Shown here in pieces: positions 23,290-33,358 of a DNA stretch of 64,000 nt. Numbering within the stretch: position 1 is the first letter of the stretch; each line of letters opens with the position of its first letter. This DNA is from Zeugodacus cucurbitae. Its lineage: Eukaryota; Arthropoda; Insecta; Diptera; Tephritidae. The notes beneath the pieces were generated by a model, which saw only the letters and a program-made list of their open reading frames with translations, was not told where the DNA came from and did not search any database. The stretch spans positions 81,754,001-81,818,000 of the forward strand of contig NC_071667.1 in assembly GCF_028554725.1 (NCBI RefSeq), given 5' to 3'. A program made the position numbers and the translations under genes.

Positions 23290-23940
23290 ATGTTTTCCAG
23301 AGGATTGTCGTTGTTGTTGTTGTTATAACGGTTACCCAAACCTGCCTGAACCGGTAAGCCTAAATTAATTGTCATCGAAGTCAGCCTTCGGGAGGCCCAG
23401 AAAACGAGGTTTGAACCAAAGTGAAAGTGGTGTTAGGTGAGTGGGGTTTAGGGGATATGCAAAGAGGTAGTTAGTGTCATGCGGGGACTCTTTGCATGCG
23501 AGACAAATATTGCGTATGTCGGAGTCTAGTCTGCATAAGTAGGAGTTTAACCTATACAGAACGAAGTTGCCAAGTTCCACGAAAGTATCTCAACATAAAG
23601 TGTCTGGAGAACATTTCGTTATGCAACCTGTGGCTGTCCGGAGAGCGGTATTCTAACAAGTCTAAAGCTTCCTCAACAGCGACCTACTGTATACAGGCCG
23701 TATAGGGGCTGCATAGTTTATGACCGTCCCGCCGATAGCCTGGTAAGTGCCAAACAAGTTTCTTTGTCTTTTACTCCATGTGCTGCCGGCTAGCGCTTGA
23801 GGATTTTGTTGCGGATCTGTACTTTGGTAATAATTGTGGGGTTATTGGCAGTCGGAATGTTGATGCCATCGACAGAGATGTTCAGGTCTAGACTATACTC
23901 TTTCGCACAGTTGGCGAATAAGGTCGCTGTTGATTTGGTA
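23290..23940 (-). mobile_element. Non-LTR retrotransposon 3' fragment inside the kurtz intron (dead)
   Basis: The minus strand carries decayed C-terminal LINE sequence. ISVDGINIPTANNPTIITKV and VQIRNKILKR are readable at about 23,870-23,800. Further on come LNSYLCRLDSDIRNICLACK, SPHDTNYLFAYPLNPTHLTP and PRFLGLPKADFDDN (23,560-23,365). The CLAC...H...YP arrangement is a decayed version of the C-x2-C...H...C zinc-finger-like end common to these elements (canonical CPAC, HLFACP). It ends with ACAACAACAACAACG at about 23,324-23,310, a typical LINE tail. It lies in the same orientation as kurtz, so its tail could in principle affect intron processing. Confidence 0.75.
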
Positions 23941-25296
23941 GGGACTTAGGCTCCTAGCAGTGAAGAAGCAAGAAAGGTCGACAAAAGCAAAAAATCTGAT
24001 CCAAAATATATTTGCAAATGTTCCGTTTGTTGCTGACCGGTAAATTTAGATTTTAAAAGCTACAATTAAACGAAATCTTCCAACATCCGTTTCCTAAACA
24101 TTAATAATTCAGAAAAAGAACATCAAACATGAGACTTCTAAGCACTTAATTTAGCATTAAAACAAATAGCATCCTCTTTAAAGAACTTTGAAGAGGCAAA
24201 ATTAAAAAAAAAAGTTGAATCTTTCGTATTTTATTTTCTCACGAGTTTGATGTGCTACACACGCATACACTTGATTACATATGTACATACAATTACGTAT
24301 GTATGTATGTACGTAATTTCGATTGAGCTGCTGCAGTCGAATGCTAAATATGTTGCTGAAATTTACAGCAGATCTACTCATTAAAATTTCTGTTTAATTT
24401 CAGTGAATAGTAATTTATAGGCAAGTCAATTTGCGTCAATGTTAGACATGTGTAGACTCTTCGGTGCAAAGGGGGTAAAGAAATAAACAAAATTCACTTT
24501 TATTTACTATATGTATGTACATGTACAGCAAAGCACAGATGTATTGACTTTATGGCAACACAAGCACATGTTACGACATACAAACATACATACATACATA
24601 TGTGTATGGCTACATACATATTTAGGCATGGACGTGCAAGCCAACTATGAGCAGCAGCTATTAAAGTTTCAAAAGTACTGTATACAAATGAGAATTCGTT
24701 GCTGTTAACAAGTTTATATTAGAATGCGTTGCAAAAAGGCGGCAAAATTAAAATTATGTTGTTGCGAATTTGTTTAAACAATTTGCTTCGAATTAAATTT
24801 TGCGAAAATCATTTATTTCTCAATGACCCTGGCCTATAAAAATTTTTATTTGAAAATACTTATTTGAAAATTCCATACGAAAATTGCAATTTTTTTCTAA
24901 TTCTAATTCTAATTCTTCACGCTTCATTTTGGTAGGCGGATGTGAGTTGGTTTTGCAACACACATTCTACTTTTGACTGGATTTTATATAGCCACGACTG
25001 ATAGCCTAAACGATAAAGCCCTATAATTATGATAATAACACTTCCACAATCTATACTGATTAATATTGAGTGTGCCACTTTTGATTTTTGCAATAATTAT
25101 ATGAATTACATGTATAGATGTATATAGATGTGCAAATGTATGTGGATATAGGCATGTAGCAGTTAATTATCGGAGAATAATTAACTTAAATGCTTGCCGA
25201 TAGAATAGAAGCAGCAAATAGATAGAAGTACGATTAAGAAAAATAAACAAAAAGCGAAAAAAACACAAAAATCAACACAGTTGTATTTTATTATGT

Positions 25297-25639
25297 TCAG
25301 AATGGCATACCACGCATGTAAACGCCGAGTACGCCGAATACGCCACAGGCACAGATAACCAATACAGCAAGCGCAAAGCTCAAAGGCTTTGCTGTGAAAA
25401 ATATACAGACAGACACACACACACAGTATTCGAATGTAGTGTGTGATCGAAGGCGATATCGTTTTGCAATGAAATCCCAATAACCAAAACGGCCAATGGC
25501 AACAGCTAACAATGCAATAAAAAATAAATGAGCTGAGTGGAATGACATAGCGGCAGTGGTATAGGCATTAGATTGATGAATCATGATTTATACGCCATAA
25601 GTGAAGCTTACTTTGAATTTCGTTGCTTTTAACAAACAT
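25297..25639 (-). CDS. Candidate nested micro-gene encoding a 40-residue membrane peptide
   Basis: The ATG is at 25,639-25,637 in an A-rich context (TAAAAAATG). Exon 1 ends at 25,612 with donor GTAAGC. A 220-bp intron ends in a T/GT-rich tract and CACAG at 25,392. Exon 2 runs 25,391-25,297. Splicing joins phase 1 to phase 1 and gives MFVKSNEIQ followed by TKPLSFALAVLVICACG and VFGVLGVYMRGMPF. One hydrophobic segment lies at about residues 13-33 with a short basic tail. An AATAAA follows the stop by four bases (25,292-25,287). Unspliced, the same frame is open as a 95-residue ORF from 25,584 with two or three hydrophobic segments. I do not recognise the family; the hydrophobic tail plus R-G-M end loosely recalls tail-anchored ER peptides. 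The ORF is short and could be chance. Confidence 0.35.
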
Positions 25640-26341
25640 TTTTTATCGTAGCAAAGCCGGTTTTTCGCAAGTAATTTAAGTGGAAATTTATTTTAGATAT
25701 TTTAATATTATAAGAAAGCGTACGTGCTAGAATACATTCTGCTATTTATTGATTGTATATTAATAGGAAATAATTAGCGCAAAAATACGGGATATTTCTA
25801 AATTCCCACACATATGAAATATGTCAAGCATTACATATGTACATCTAAATGAAGAAGAAACATGAATCAATTAGTTGACGCTAACTATAACCGCGTTAAC
25901 CCCTATACGTCATGGCTTTAAATGGTCTGCAGCCACTTGCGCAACAATTAAAACTGCGCACCAATGACGCACTCACACCCAGCTAGCCGGTGGCATTGTC
26001 GAGAAATGTGCCATATTTTTTGCGCACAGATAAACCCAAAGCAAATATATGCATAATTGAATCACAGTGTTCATTGTCATCATATTATTATCGACTAGAT
26101 TAATTAACCTCACTGTGACATGCGTTATCACACACTAGCCACGACGACTACCAAAATGCGACTTTAGCAGTGAGGGTGTGCGCAATGAATGAATTTGACT
26201 TTGAAAATGACCTGAGTATACAATATTATTTGAAAGTCCTAAACATTTTTCAACTACAACCGACTTCAAAAAAATTAAATTTTAATTTTAAAATAAAAAT
26301 TACCACACTGCACCACATTTAGTTTACTGCGGTTTACTTAC

Positions 26342-26879
26342 CAACAAAGGCTTTTAATTCGTAGTCCACGCCACAAGATTTGCCGGTGTCGCCGGGAGCT
26401 GGTTGTAGCGACACTGATGCCGGACAGTACGGAGGAACTTCAAAGTAAAAAGGATATGCATTTGGTCCCAATTTTTTTATAAGCCGCTCTTGTAATCTTG
26501 TCAATGGCCGCTCATTTTGTTGTGGCGGATATATTTGTTCATGCGCTAGATACAGATCTTTGCGAAAAGTCAGGCCAAGCACATCCAAATCTTCACGACC
26601 ATACCGAAAGGCGGCAAGTACTTGTCCAAAAACTTTGCGATCTTTCACATACTCGGGATCGATGAAGACTACACCGTCGATTGGATCGACATGTGTAACG
26701 TGATCGACGAAATCGCGCTTTCCTAGGTACACTGTGACCTTACCATTAGATGAACTCTTCTTAAATACTCGTGTGGCTTGGCGCCGCGAACTAGCATCAG
26801 CATCTGCACCACCACCTCCGGCCTCATCTGAAGAGGGTGTGGCAGTAGTTGCGGCTCCACTGGTGGAAAGGCTATTCAT
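26342..26879 (-). CDS. krz: kurtz, coding exon 1 (beta-arrestin N domain)
   Basis: This is the N-terminal exon of kurtz. It holds a Ser/Ala/Gly-rich leader (residues 1-36) and then the arrestin N domain from RVFKKSSSNGKVTVYLGKRD. The domain includes VDPIDGVVFIDPEYV and the finger-loop region YGREDLDVLGLTFRKDLYL. Near the junction it reads CGVDYELKAFV. I start at ATG 26,879: the frame is open further up to a TAG near 26,955, but the only codon resembling a start there is a GTG at 26,915. The exon has 538 coding bases (phase 1). With exon 2 it gives 458 residues, close to the roughly 470 of the Drosophila protein. A further 5' exon with another start cannot be excluded. Kurtz acts at the plasma membrane and in Hedgehog, Toll and RTK signalling in Drosophila (known). 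Confidence 0.94.
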
Positions 26880-28037
26880 CGGTGTATATATTTTATTGAA
26901 ACAGCCTCTATTCACTGGTTCGTTATAGGTGGTTACGCTTGCTTTATCAAATCGCTGCTATTATTGCATCTATCTGCAGGTGACACGATGATAGTAGGCT
27001 CATAAATTCCGTGAAATATCACAATTACCTTCTTAAGCGTTTCAGTTTGCTAATAAATATTTCCAAAATTGTATATCCTCAACTACGACTTCAGTACTAT
27101 ATTGCTATTTCTGGTATATTTTGTGTGAATGCACTTTTATTTTAGATAAAGTGTGTCTACGATTTTTTCCTCTAATTAACTCGTCCTCATTCTTTTTATA
27201 TTTTTTAAACGATCAGAAATTAACCAACGACGACGACCAACCCAAAATATTCAGCAAAAAATTGACACGAAGGAAACGTCACACGGAATGTGTATACCGT
27301 ACGGTGTTGCACATACAGAGGGAAATAACGACAACTTATCATCCAATAAGTTATTCAGTTAATTAAGATTTTAAATCATTACAGTCAAAACATGTGTTTT
27401 GTGAATCACTATAAACTTAGATATTAAGTTTTTATTACAAATTTTCTTGTGATATTTAATATCAAATATATGATTTTAAATTATATGAAAATTATTAAAG
27501 AAAACAACACTGGCAATTACGTCACAAATAAATTCGTAGACTGTCAACAAGAAAATAAGTCTCCCATTTTGTAATGCGTTCAAAAATGTGTTTAATAACA
27601 AAAAATACATTTGGTATTATTATTTCCACAGTGATTATTATTACGTTGTAATTACATTTAAATTAATGTAAAAGGGAACAACAACATTTAATAACATTTT
27701 ACTAATTAGGGTAAGTTAATTTAAATAACGTATTAAGTATTAAAATCAAATTTTATAAAAATTTAATAAAATTTATATTTTATTGATGAGATATTTGAAC
27801 CGAATTTTTAACCACTGAATTATTATGTCCCATCTGGGTAGTTCCGAATTTTTCATTTACATTTTAGTGGATCTGGCAACATTATTCAGCATCTACCATA
27901 TGGCAATGCTACAAATATTTTTTTTATAATAAACACGTGTGTTCACAAGTAGCGTGGTTCATCCATATCATACATTTTCTCACTGATTCGATTCGATCAA
28001 TTACTCTTTGTCAGAAAAAATATTTTAAAGCTTAAAA
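26880..28037. promoter_or_regulatory. Divergent kurtz-modulo intergenic region
   Basis: This 1.16-kb stretch separates the kurtz start (leftward) from the modulo start (rightward), so both promoters and 5' UTRs must lie here. A small ORF at 27,121-27,366 shows no protein-like features. I see no clear TATA box with initiator for either gene. Confidence 0.6.
27934..27939. promoter_or_regulatory. Canonical E-box CACGTG upstream of modulo
   Basis: CACGTG lies 98 bp upstream of the modulo ATG. Drosophila modulo is a reported dMyc target, and CACGTG is the Myc/Max site. Function is inferred: the hexamer also occurs elsewhere in the window by chance (for example 40,346 and inside the coding exon near 63,470). 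Confidence 0.45.
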
Positions 28038-29962
28038 ATGAAACAAAAGAAAGGAAATGCTGTGGCAAAATCACCCTTGAATGGTGTAAAAAACGATAGC
28101 ATCATAAAGAAGCAAAAAAGTGAAGTTAGCACTCCAGCAAAAGGCACACCGGCAAAGAAAAATCAGAAGAAATTTGGCAAAACTCCTGTTAAAGAAGTAC
28201 CTCCAAAGAAGGTAGAGGTGGAAGAGGAAGATGAATCCGAGGAGGAAGAAGATTCCGGTGCTGATGTCGCAGAAGATATAATTAACGAAGCTGAGGACTC
28301 TAATGCTGAAGATCAGGAGGAGGACGACGAAGACGATGATGATGATGACGATGACGAAGATGATGACAATGAGGGATTGTTAGATAACGAAGCAGAGGAA
28401 GATGATGATGAGGGTGATGACAATGCTGAGGACGACGAAGATGATGAAGAACCAGCTGAAGCACCCATTGAAAAACAGCCTACTGAGGTACCAGCCAAGG
28501 CTAAGTCTAAGAAGTCGAAGTCTTCGGAGGAGACTGGTGTGCAGAAAATTAAAACTGGTGCTCTGCCAAAAGACTTTCCAAAGGAGCAGGTGCTTGTGGT
28601 GAAAAATCTGCCCAAACGTAAGTAGTATTGTTGGATACATATATAAAGTATATAATATAATATCTTGCATTTTCACAGAATACAAACAAATTGACATCGT
28701 TGAGGTATTTGCTAAGTTTGGTCCCTTGCATGCAATTCATAATATTCATGGCCCAGTAAGCAGCATTGCATACGTTGCATACGAATCGCCTGAAGAAGCC
28801 GAAGCGGCGCAAGCAGCAACAAACAATACAGCTAAGGTAAAGGGAGCCGTTTTAAGTGTTAGCATTCAAGCACCAAATTCGAAGAAAGTTAAAAAGGCCG
28901 AACTTAAAAAGAAGACTTCCGAAGAGAAAAGAGAATCATTTGAAGAAAACAAAAGAAAGATTGAGGAAAGCAAAAGCCGCACTATTTATGTCAAGAATTT
29001 AAAAGCAGGTACTACACAAGACGAGGTTAATAGCCATTTCGCCAATTGTGGTGCCATCGAAAGTGTTAAAGTAATCACCCGTGGACAAAACTCGTTCAGT
29101 TTTGTATGTTTCGAAAATGAATCGGCAGTTCCTGCTGCTTTGAAACTACACAATTCTATACTAAATGATAGTAACATTTGGGTACTTAAGAGTGACCAGC
29201 AATTCAAAGAGATGACAAAGGATCCACAACGCACGATTCTGCTTAAGAATAACACAAATCTAAGTAGGTTACTATGCATTGTTGTTGTGTCAATATGCTA
29301 ATTTCTATTTATTTGCAGCAAATTTCGAGTCTTCGAAATTGGAAGCGATATTCTCCAAGGTCGGCGAAGTAGAAACATATTCGATTTTGTGCAAGAAAAA
29401 CGTATTGGCTTTTATCACATTCAAGGATCAAAAGGCTGCAAAGAAAGCTTTAAAATTGAATGGAACTAGTGCGCAGGGCATTGATTTAGAGATTGAAGAG
29501 TATAAAGTAATTACACCTAAAAATAAATCCTCTATATTTATACAGAATTTGAAACAAGGTAAGCTTGACAACATATTTAACTTTTACAAAAACAAAATTA
29601 ATTTATTATGAGTTATATATATTTCGAAAAAATAATACAAAATCATTAAATTAACGCATATTACAAACATTTCAGGCGTAACCGAAGAGGAGATCCGTGA
29701 GCTTTTCGCTTCAACTGGACCAATTGAGAGCGTGAATATAATTAACAATTTCGCCATTGTTAAATTCGAGGATACTGAAAGCTTTTGCAAAGCTTTCCTC
29801 TTAAACGAGTCATATCTGCGCGGACAAATTATTTTCTTGGAACCATACTCGGATAAGAAACAACAACAGCTAAAGAAAAATCATCAAAAGCCAGGATTCA
29901 ACAGAAAGAGACCGGCGGACTCGCAACATAAGGGCTTTGCTAAAAAGAATAAGCCTAACTAA
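28038..29962 (+). CDS. mod: modulo: nucleolin-like nucleolar protein with four RRMs
   Basis: Four exons: 28,038-28,617, 28,679-29,263, 29,319-29,558 and 29,676-29,962. All introns are short (61, 55 and 117 bp), GT..AG, phase 1, and give a 563-residue protein. The order is a Lys-rich start, long Asp/Glu runs (residues about 57-140), a Lys/Ser linker, then four RRMs. RRM1 begins at VLVVKNLPK (about 184), RRM2 at RTIYVKNLKAG (294), RRM3 at RTILLKNNTNL (378) and RRM4 at SSIFIQNLKQG (about 460). A basic tail (KKQQQLKKNHQKPG..., about 529-563) follows. Introns fall inside the RNP2 region of RRM1, RRM3 and RRM4. The acidic N-terminus plus four RRMs and motifs such as ESFCKAFLLNES match Drosophila Modulo. 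That protein binds rRNA-related RNA and DNA in the nucleolus and supports growth and heterochromatin. No RGG tail is present. It is divergent from kurtz. Confidence 0.92.
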
Positions 29963-30180
29963 CTTAGCTATTGCTAAATACATTTTTAACTTCTTCTGGT
30001 ATAAAAAGTAATTTTTACACATAGTTTTAAATATAATGTATAAAAGAAAAACCGTTTTATTTTCATTTGGACCACAAATCGACTATTGAGATTTACTATG
30101 TAATTATTAAACTAGTAGGAACAGATTATGATTATTTGACAGTGATCAGTTCAACATTCTTCCAGCTCCTATTTGTTAAG

Positions 30181-30186
30181 AATAAA
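30181..30186 (+). terminator. Candidate poly(A) signal for modulo (AATAAA)
   Basis: This is an AATAAA in the modulo 3' flank, 219 bases after the stop. In sequence this AT-rich the hexamer is expected often, so the assignment is tentative. Confidence 0.3.
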
Positions 30187-32159
30187 ATATCTATATAGTT
30201 CTTCAAAGTCTAAAAACACAATGCGGTTTTTGTCTCGTGCAAAAAGGTTTGAATCGTAAGAAATATTTGGAAAAATAACATAAATTGTTAAAACAGTATT
30301 TATTTATTTTTTGTTTTTAAAGTGGGTTTCTGATGGTTGAGTTTTCATAGGAACCTTCATATTTTGTATTTAAAAATAACCGCGGAAGGATATAGAAAAT
30401 ACTTTGAAAAGTATAGATGGAAAAAATTATTCATATTTTATATAACTATGCAAATTAGTTGTATTATGATGATTGTACGATTAACAAGAATAAAAATAGA
30501 ATTTTATATTGTCTTGTATATGGACAGATTTAGGTATGTAATTATGTAGAAATCTTTGTCGTAAAAATTGATCTATGTCAGACTTGTAAATGTATATTTA
30601 ATAATTTCATTGCACGATAAATTATCCGAAACGAACATTACTCGTTAAAGCGCTTTAACATATAAACTGATAAAAAATCGTAATTTCGGTGTTAGAGGGG
30701 TTTAAAAATTTATAAAAATAGAAATTTTGACTTATAAAATAGTACAATATGTTTAAAATATTATCCAAAAATATCAAATCGATGCGAGTTTGGTATTTCC
30801 TCAATTTTTTAAGTCGGTGGACAGGATTTATCGAAAAGTTATAAATTGATTTTGCTCAAATTTTGCACACAACACATTACATTATCCAGGTAATGAACGA
30901 ATGAATGAATGAATTTTATTTTTATTACAGCTATTTCTTTCGAGCCAATATATGTAGTATGTTGAAAATGTGAGCAAAAAGCCGAGGTTTTTTTTTTTGT
31001 TAAACATTTTACATAAATATAAATTTTAATATTTTCTACTTTTACTTCGTTCATCAACTAGATTTATCCATGTATAATCGAAATATATTTGGTTTATTGA
31101 TTTTGGATGAACCAATTGTGAGTTATGCTGTCTACGGCAAGAGCATTTTTTCAGGACACGTCATGGGAAATGAGGTCGAAATTTTTAAATAAAATTTTCA
31201 CACAATACTATTTAAATACGTATATTTGATATGCCGAATTGTTTAAATGAAATATAGGATTGCATATATTTAGAAAAAATTGTAAACATACCATTTGTTT
31301 CAGCCTCTGAAACCCACCTAACCCATTAACTCGAATTAAGCTACTCTTATTTACGACTGCAATTTTTTCGCTGCATACCTGAAAACCTGCATAGGTGAGC
31401 AGTACAGTATATACACAAATATATTTCGTGTGTGATTCACTGCGACGCCGGTGGTTCATAGCACGCCGTATTTTTGCGCATCGAACTCAAAAGTCGCGTG
31501 ATTCATGAAATTCACACTTATGCGCTGTTATATTTGTGATTCCTCCACCGAATCTTTTTTGGTTTTCGCTCTCCACACCACGTTTCCAATGAGTGTGTGC
31601 GCCAATGTACTGAAACGAGTATAATATTCCAATATATACATGTATGTACCTGTGTATGTACATATGTAAATGTGTATTGTTACGATCACGTCGATCGCTT
31701 TACCAACAAATTACATTCACTTTTGCATTATTTTTATATTTTTGTTATTATTCCGTGTTGATAATAACGAGAAGCAGATCCCCACGCCCAAATATTTGCG
31801 AAAGGTTTCTCTCACCTCCTATGCCATTGCACAAACCGACTTTCACATCACACACACACACCAGCGGATGTATGCACGTGTGTACGTATGTATAGCTGAG
31901 CTTGTACTATTTACAAACTTTTTGAAATTGCATGATGTGCCGTTGCATGTGCACCAGCCATGTAGCTACGTACATACATACATACATTGGAGGTCGTATT
32001 AAATATTCATATTGAAGTGCAAATAAATATTTGTACATACATACATTTGTATATACTTATAAATCTATACTGCGGCAGGCTGTTTGATGTAGTTAATTAA
32101 GTATCTATTGCCCCTCCGAGTCCCTGAGTTCAGCTATTCTCTTTCTGTACTTAACTCTT

Positions 32160-32810
32160 CTTTGATTTGTATTTTTTGTTTAGAAGCCCAGGGTTAGTTT
32201 AGGTTAAGTTAAAGAGCAGATCACTGTGTCACAGGAGATCCCACTTGGACAGCTAAAGACGTCAACCCTTTGTGATGTCGCAAACCCCACATAATGGATG
32301 ACACTCACAATGACGCCAAAGCACTTTGAGCGTTTTACGAATTTTTACAGGCTTTAATTTATATTCTGGACAGTTCAACTGGTTCTCCCAAGTTCGTCCT
32401 TGCCAAGATGTTTCACCCGCAGCCTATCAAAAACTGACAATGAAGGAAAAAGTGTGTCAGTCTCTAATTTGGATCTGTCAGGATATTTAGCCTCACGACA
32501 TGTAGGCCCATCGAGCAGTGTCCAGTAACTTTGGTAACAGGTTACTGTTACGAACAAAGAATCTCACTGAGATTCATAAATCCAAGAGTAAATAGCTCAA
32601 TGGATCTCCTGCAATCCACTTTGGGCCAGAATGTTCTATCAGTCGCACAGGTACTGGTGGTTGTCCAACACCTAACGTGTTCATTCGATGATCACTGATC
32701 CGACGCGGATATGCAGGTGGATAGTATGCTTCTCTGAGTCGAATTGCCACCTTCGCGGCAATACACCTAACCGAAATATCAAGAGGAGCTTTATATTTGT
32801 AGAATGTCAA
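32160..32810 (-). mobile_element. Probable LINE fragment between modulo and Map205
   Basis: On the minus strand APLDISVRCIAAKVAIRLRE (about 32,793-32,734), followed by a PPAYPRRISDH stretch, resembles the linker after the reverse transcriptase of LOA/Jockey-group LINEs. A second open stretch follows at 32,557-32,375. The left end shows AACTTAACCTAAACTAACC, a degraded form of the TAACC tail seen at 9895-9915. No catalytic motif remains. The family assignment rests on short similarity and the tail. Confidence 0.45.
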
Positions 32811-33335
32811 ATTCTTATAAAAAGTAAGGGATAAACATCGATTTTAATTAATTTGAAAAACCATATGCCGTTGGAAAATATTAATCAGATCATCAAGCTC
32901 TACGGTTATTACACTTCTCGAGAGTAGAATAGGTGTTTGACCTCTAACTTTCCATACACCCGCTCGATATCATTTGCATAAAGAATATGAATAAAAGACA
33001 AGTTTAAAATAATTTTGAATTTTTAACATTTATTGTATTTCTAATATCGGCCACTTTAGTTACAGTGGTTGTTGTTAGTTACATGCACTCATATATATGT
33101 ATGTATGTTTGTGTATTTGATGTCATGTCTATCTTGTACCACTTTGGGTATTTGTTGTTCTTTATTGGTAATTAATTAAACATATGTATGTTTGTAGTTC
33201 CGCTGGGTTCGTGCTTCGGCAAGTTTCATATTTTAATCTTTATATTTCTTATTACTGCATTAAATCAGTACATGTTTTGGTTGTTGTTGTTGTTGTTATG
33301 TTGTTTAAATGCATTTCTATGCAACTACATTGCTT

Positions 33336-33358
33336 GTATGTATGTATGTATGTATGTA
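33336..33358. repeat. (TATG)n microsatellite
   Basis: Five to six GTAT/TATG units in a row, one of many such tracts in the window. Confidence 0.9.

Larger units (their letters stand above)
23047..26341 (-). other. kurtz intron (3,295 bp) with nested elements
   Basis: The donor is GTTG|GTAAGT at 26,341 and the acceptor is CACAG at 23,047. The intron contains a LINE fragment (23,290-23,940), (CATA)n/(TATG)n microsatellites near 24,270-24,310 and 24,585-24,605, and a candidate micro-gene (25,297-25,639). I recognise nothing else in it. Confidence 0.85.

Noticed and set aside
26880..26915. N-terminal extension of kurtz to 26,915
   Set aside because: The codon at 26,915 is GTG, with an in-frame TAG further upstream and no ATG between; the first ATG is at 26,879.
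28313..28615. Minus-strand Ser-rich ORF of about 100 codons
   Set aside because: Antisense of the Asp/Glu codon runs of modulo; poly-Ser arises directly from GAT/GAC/GAA repeats.
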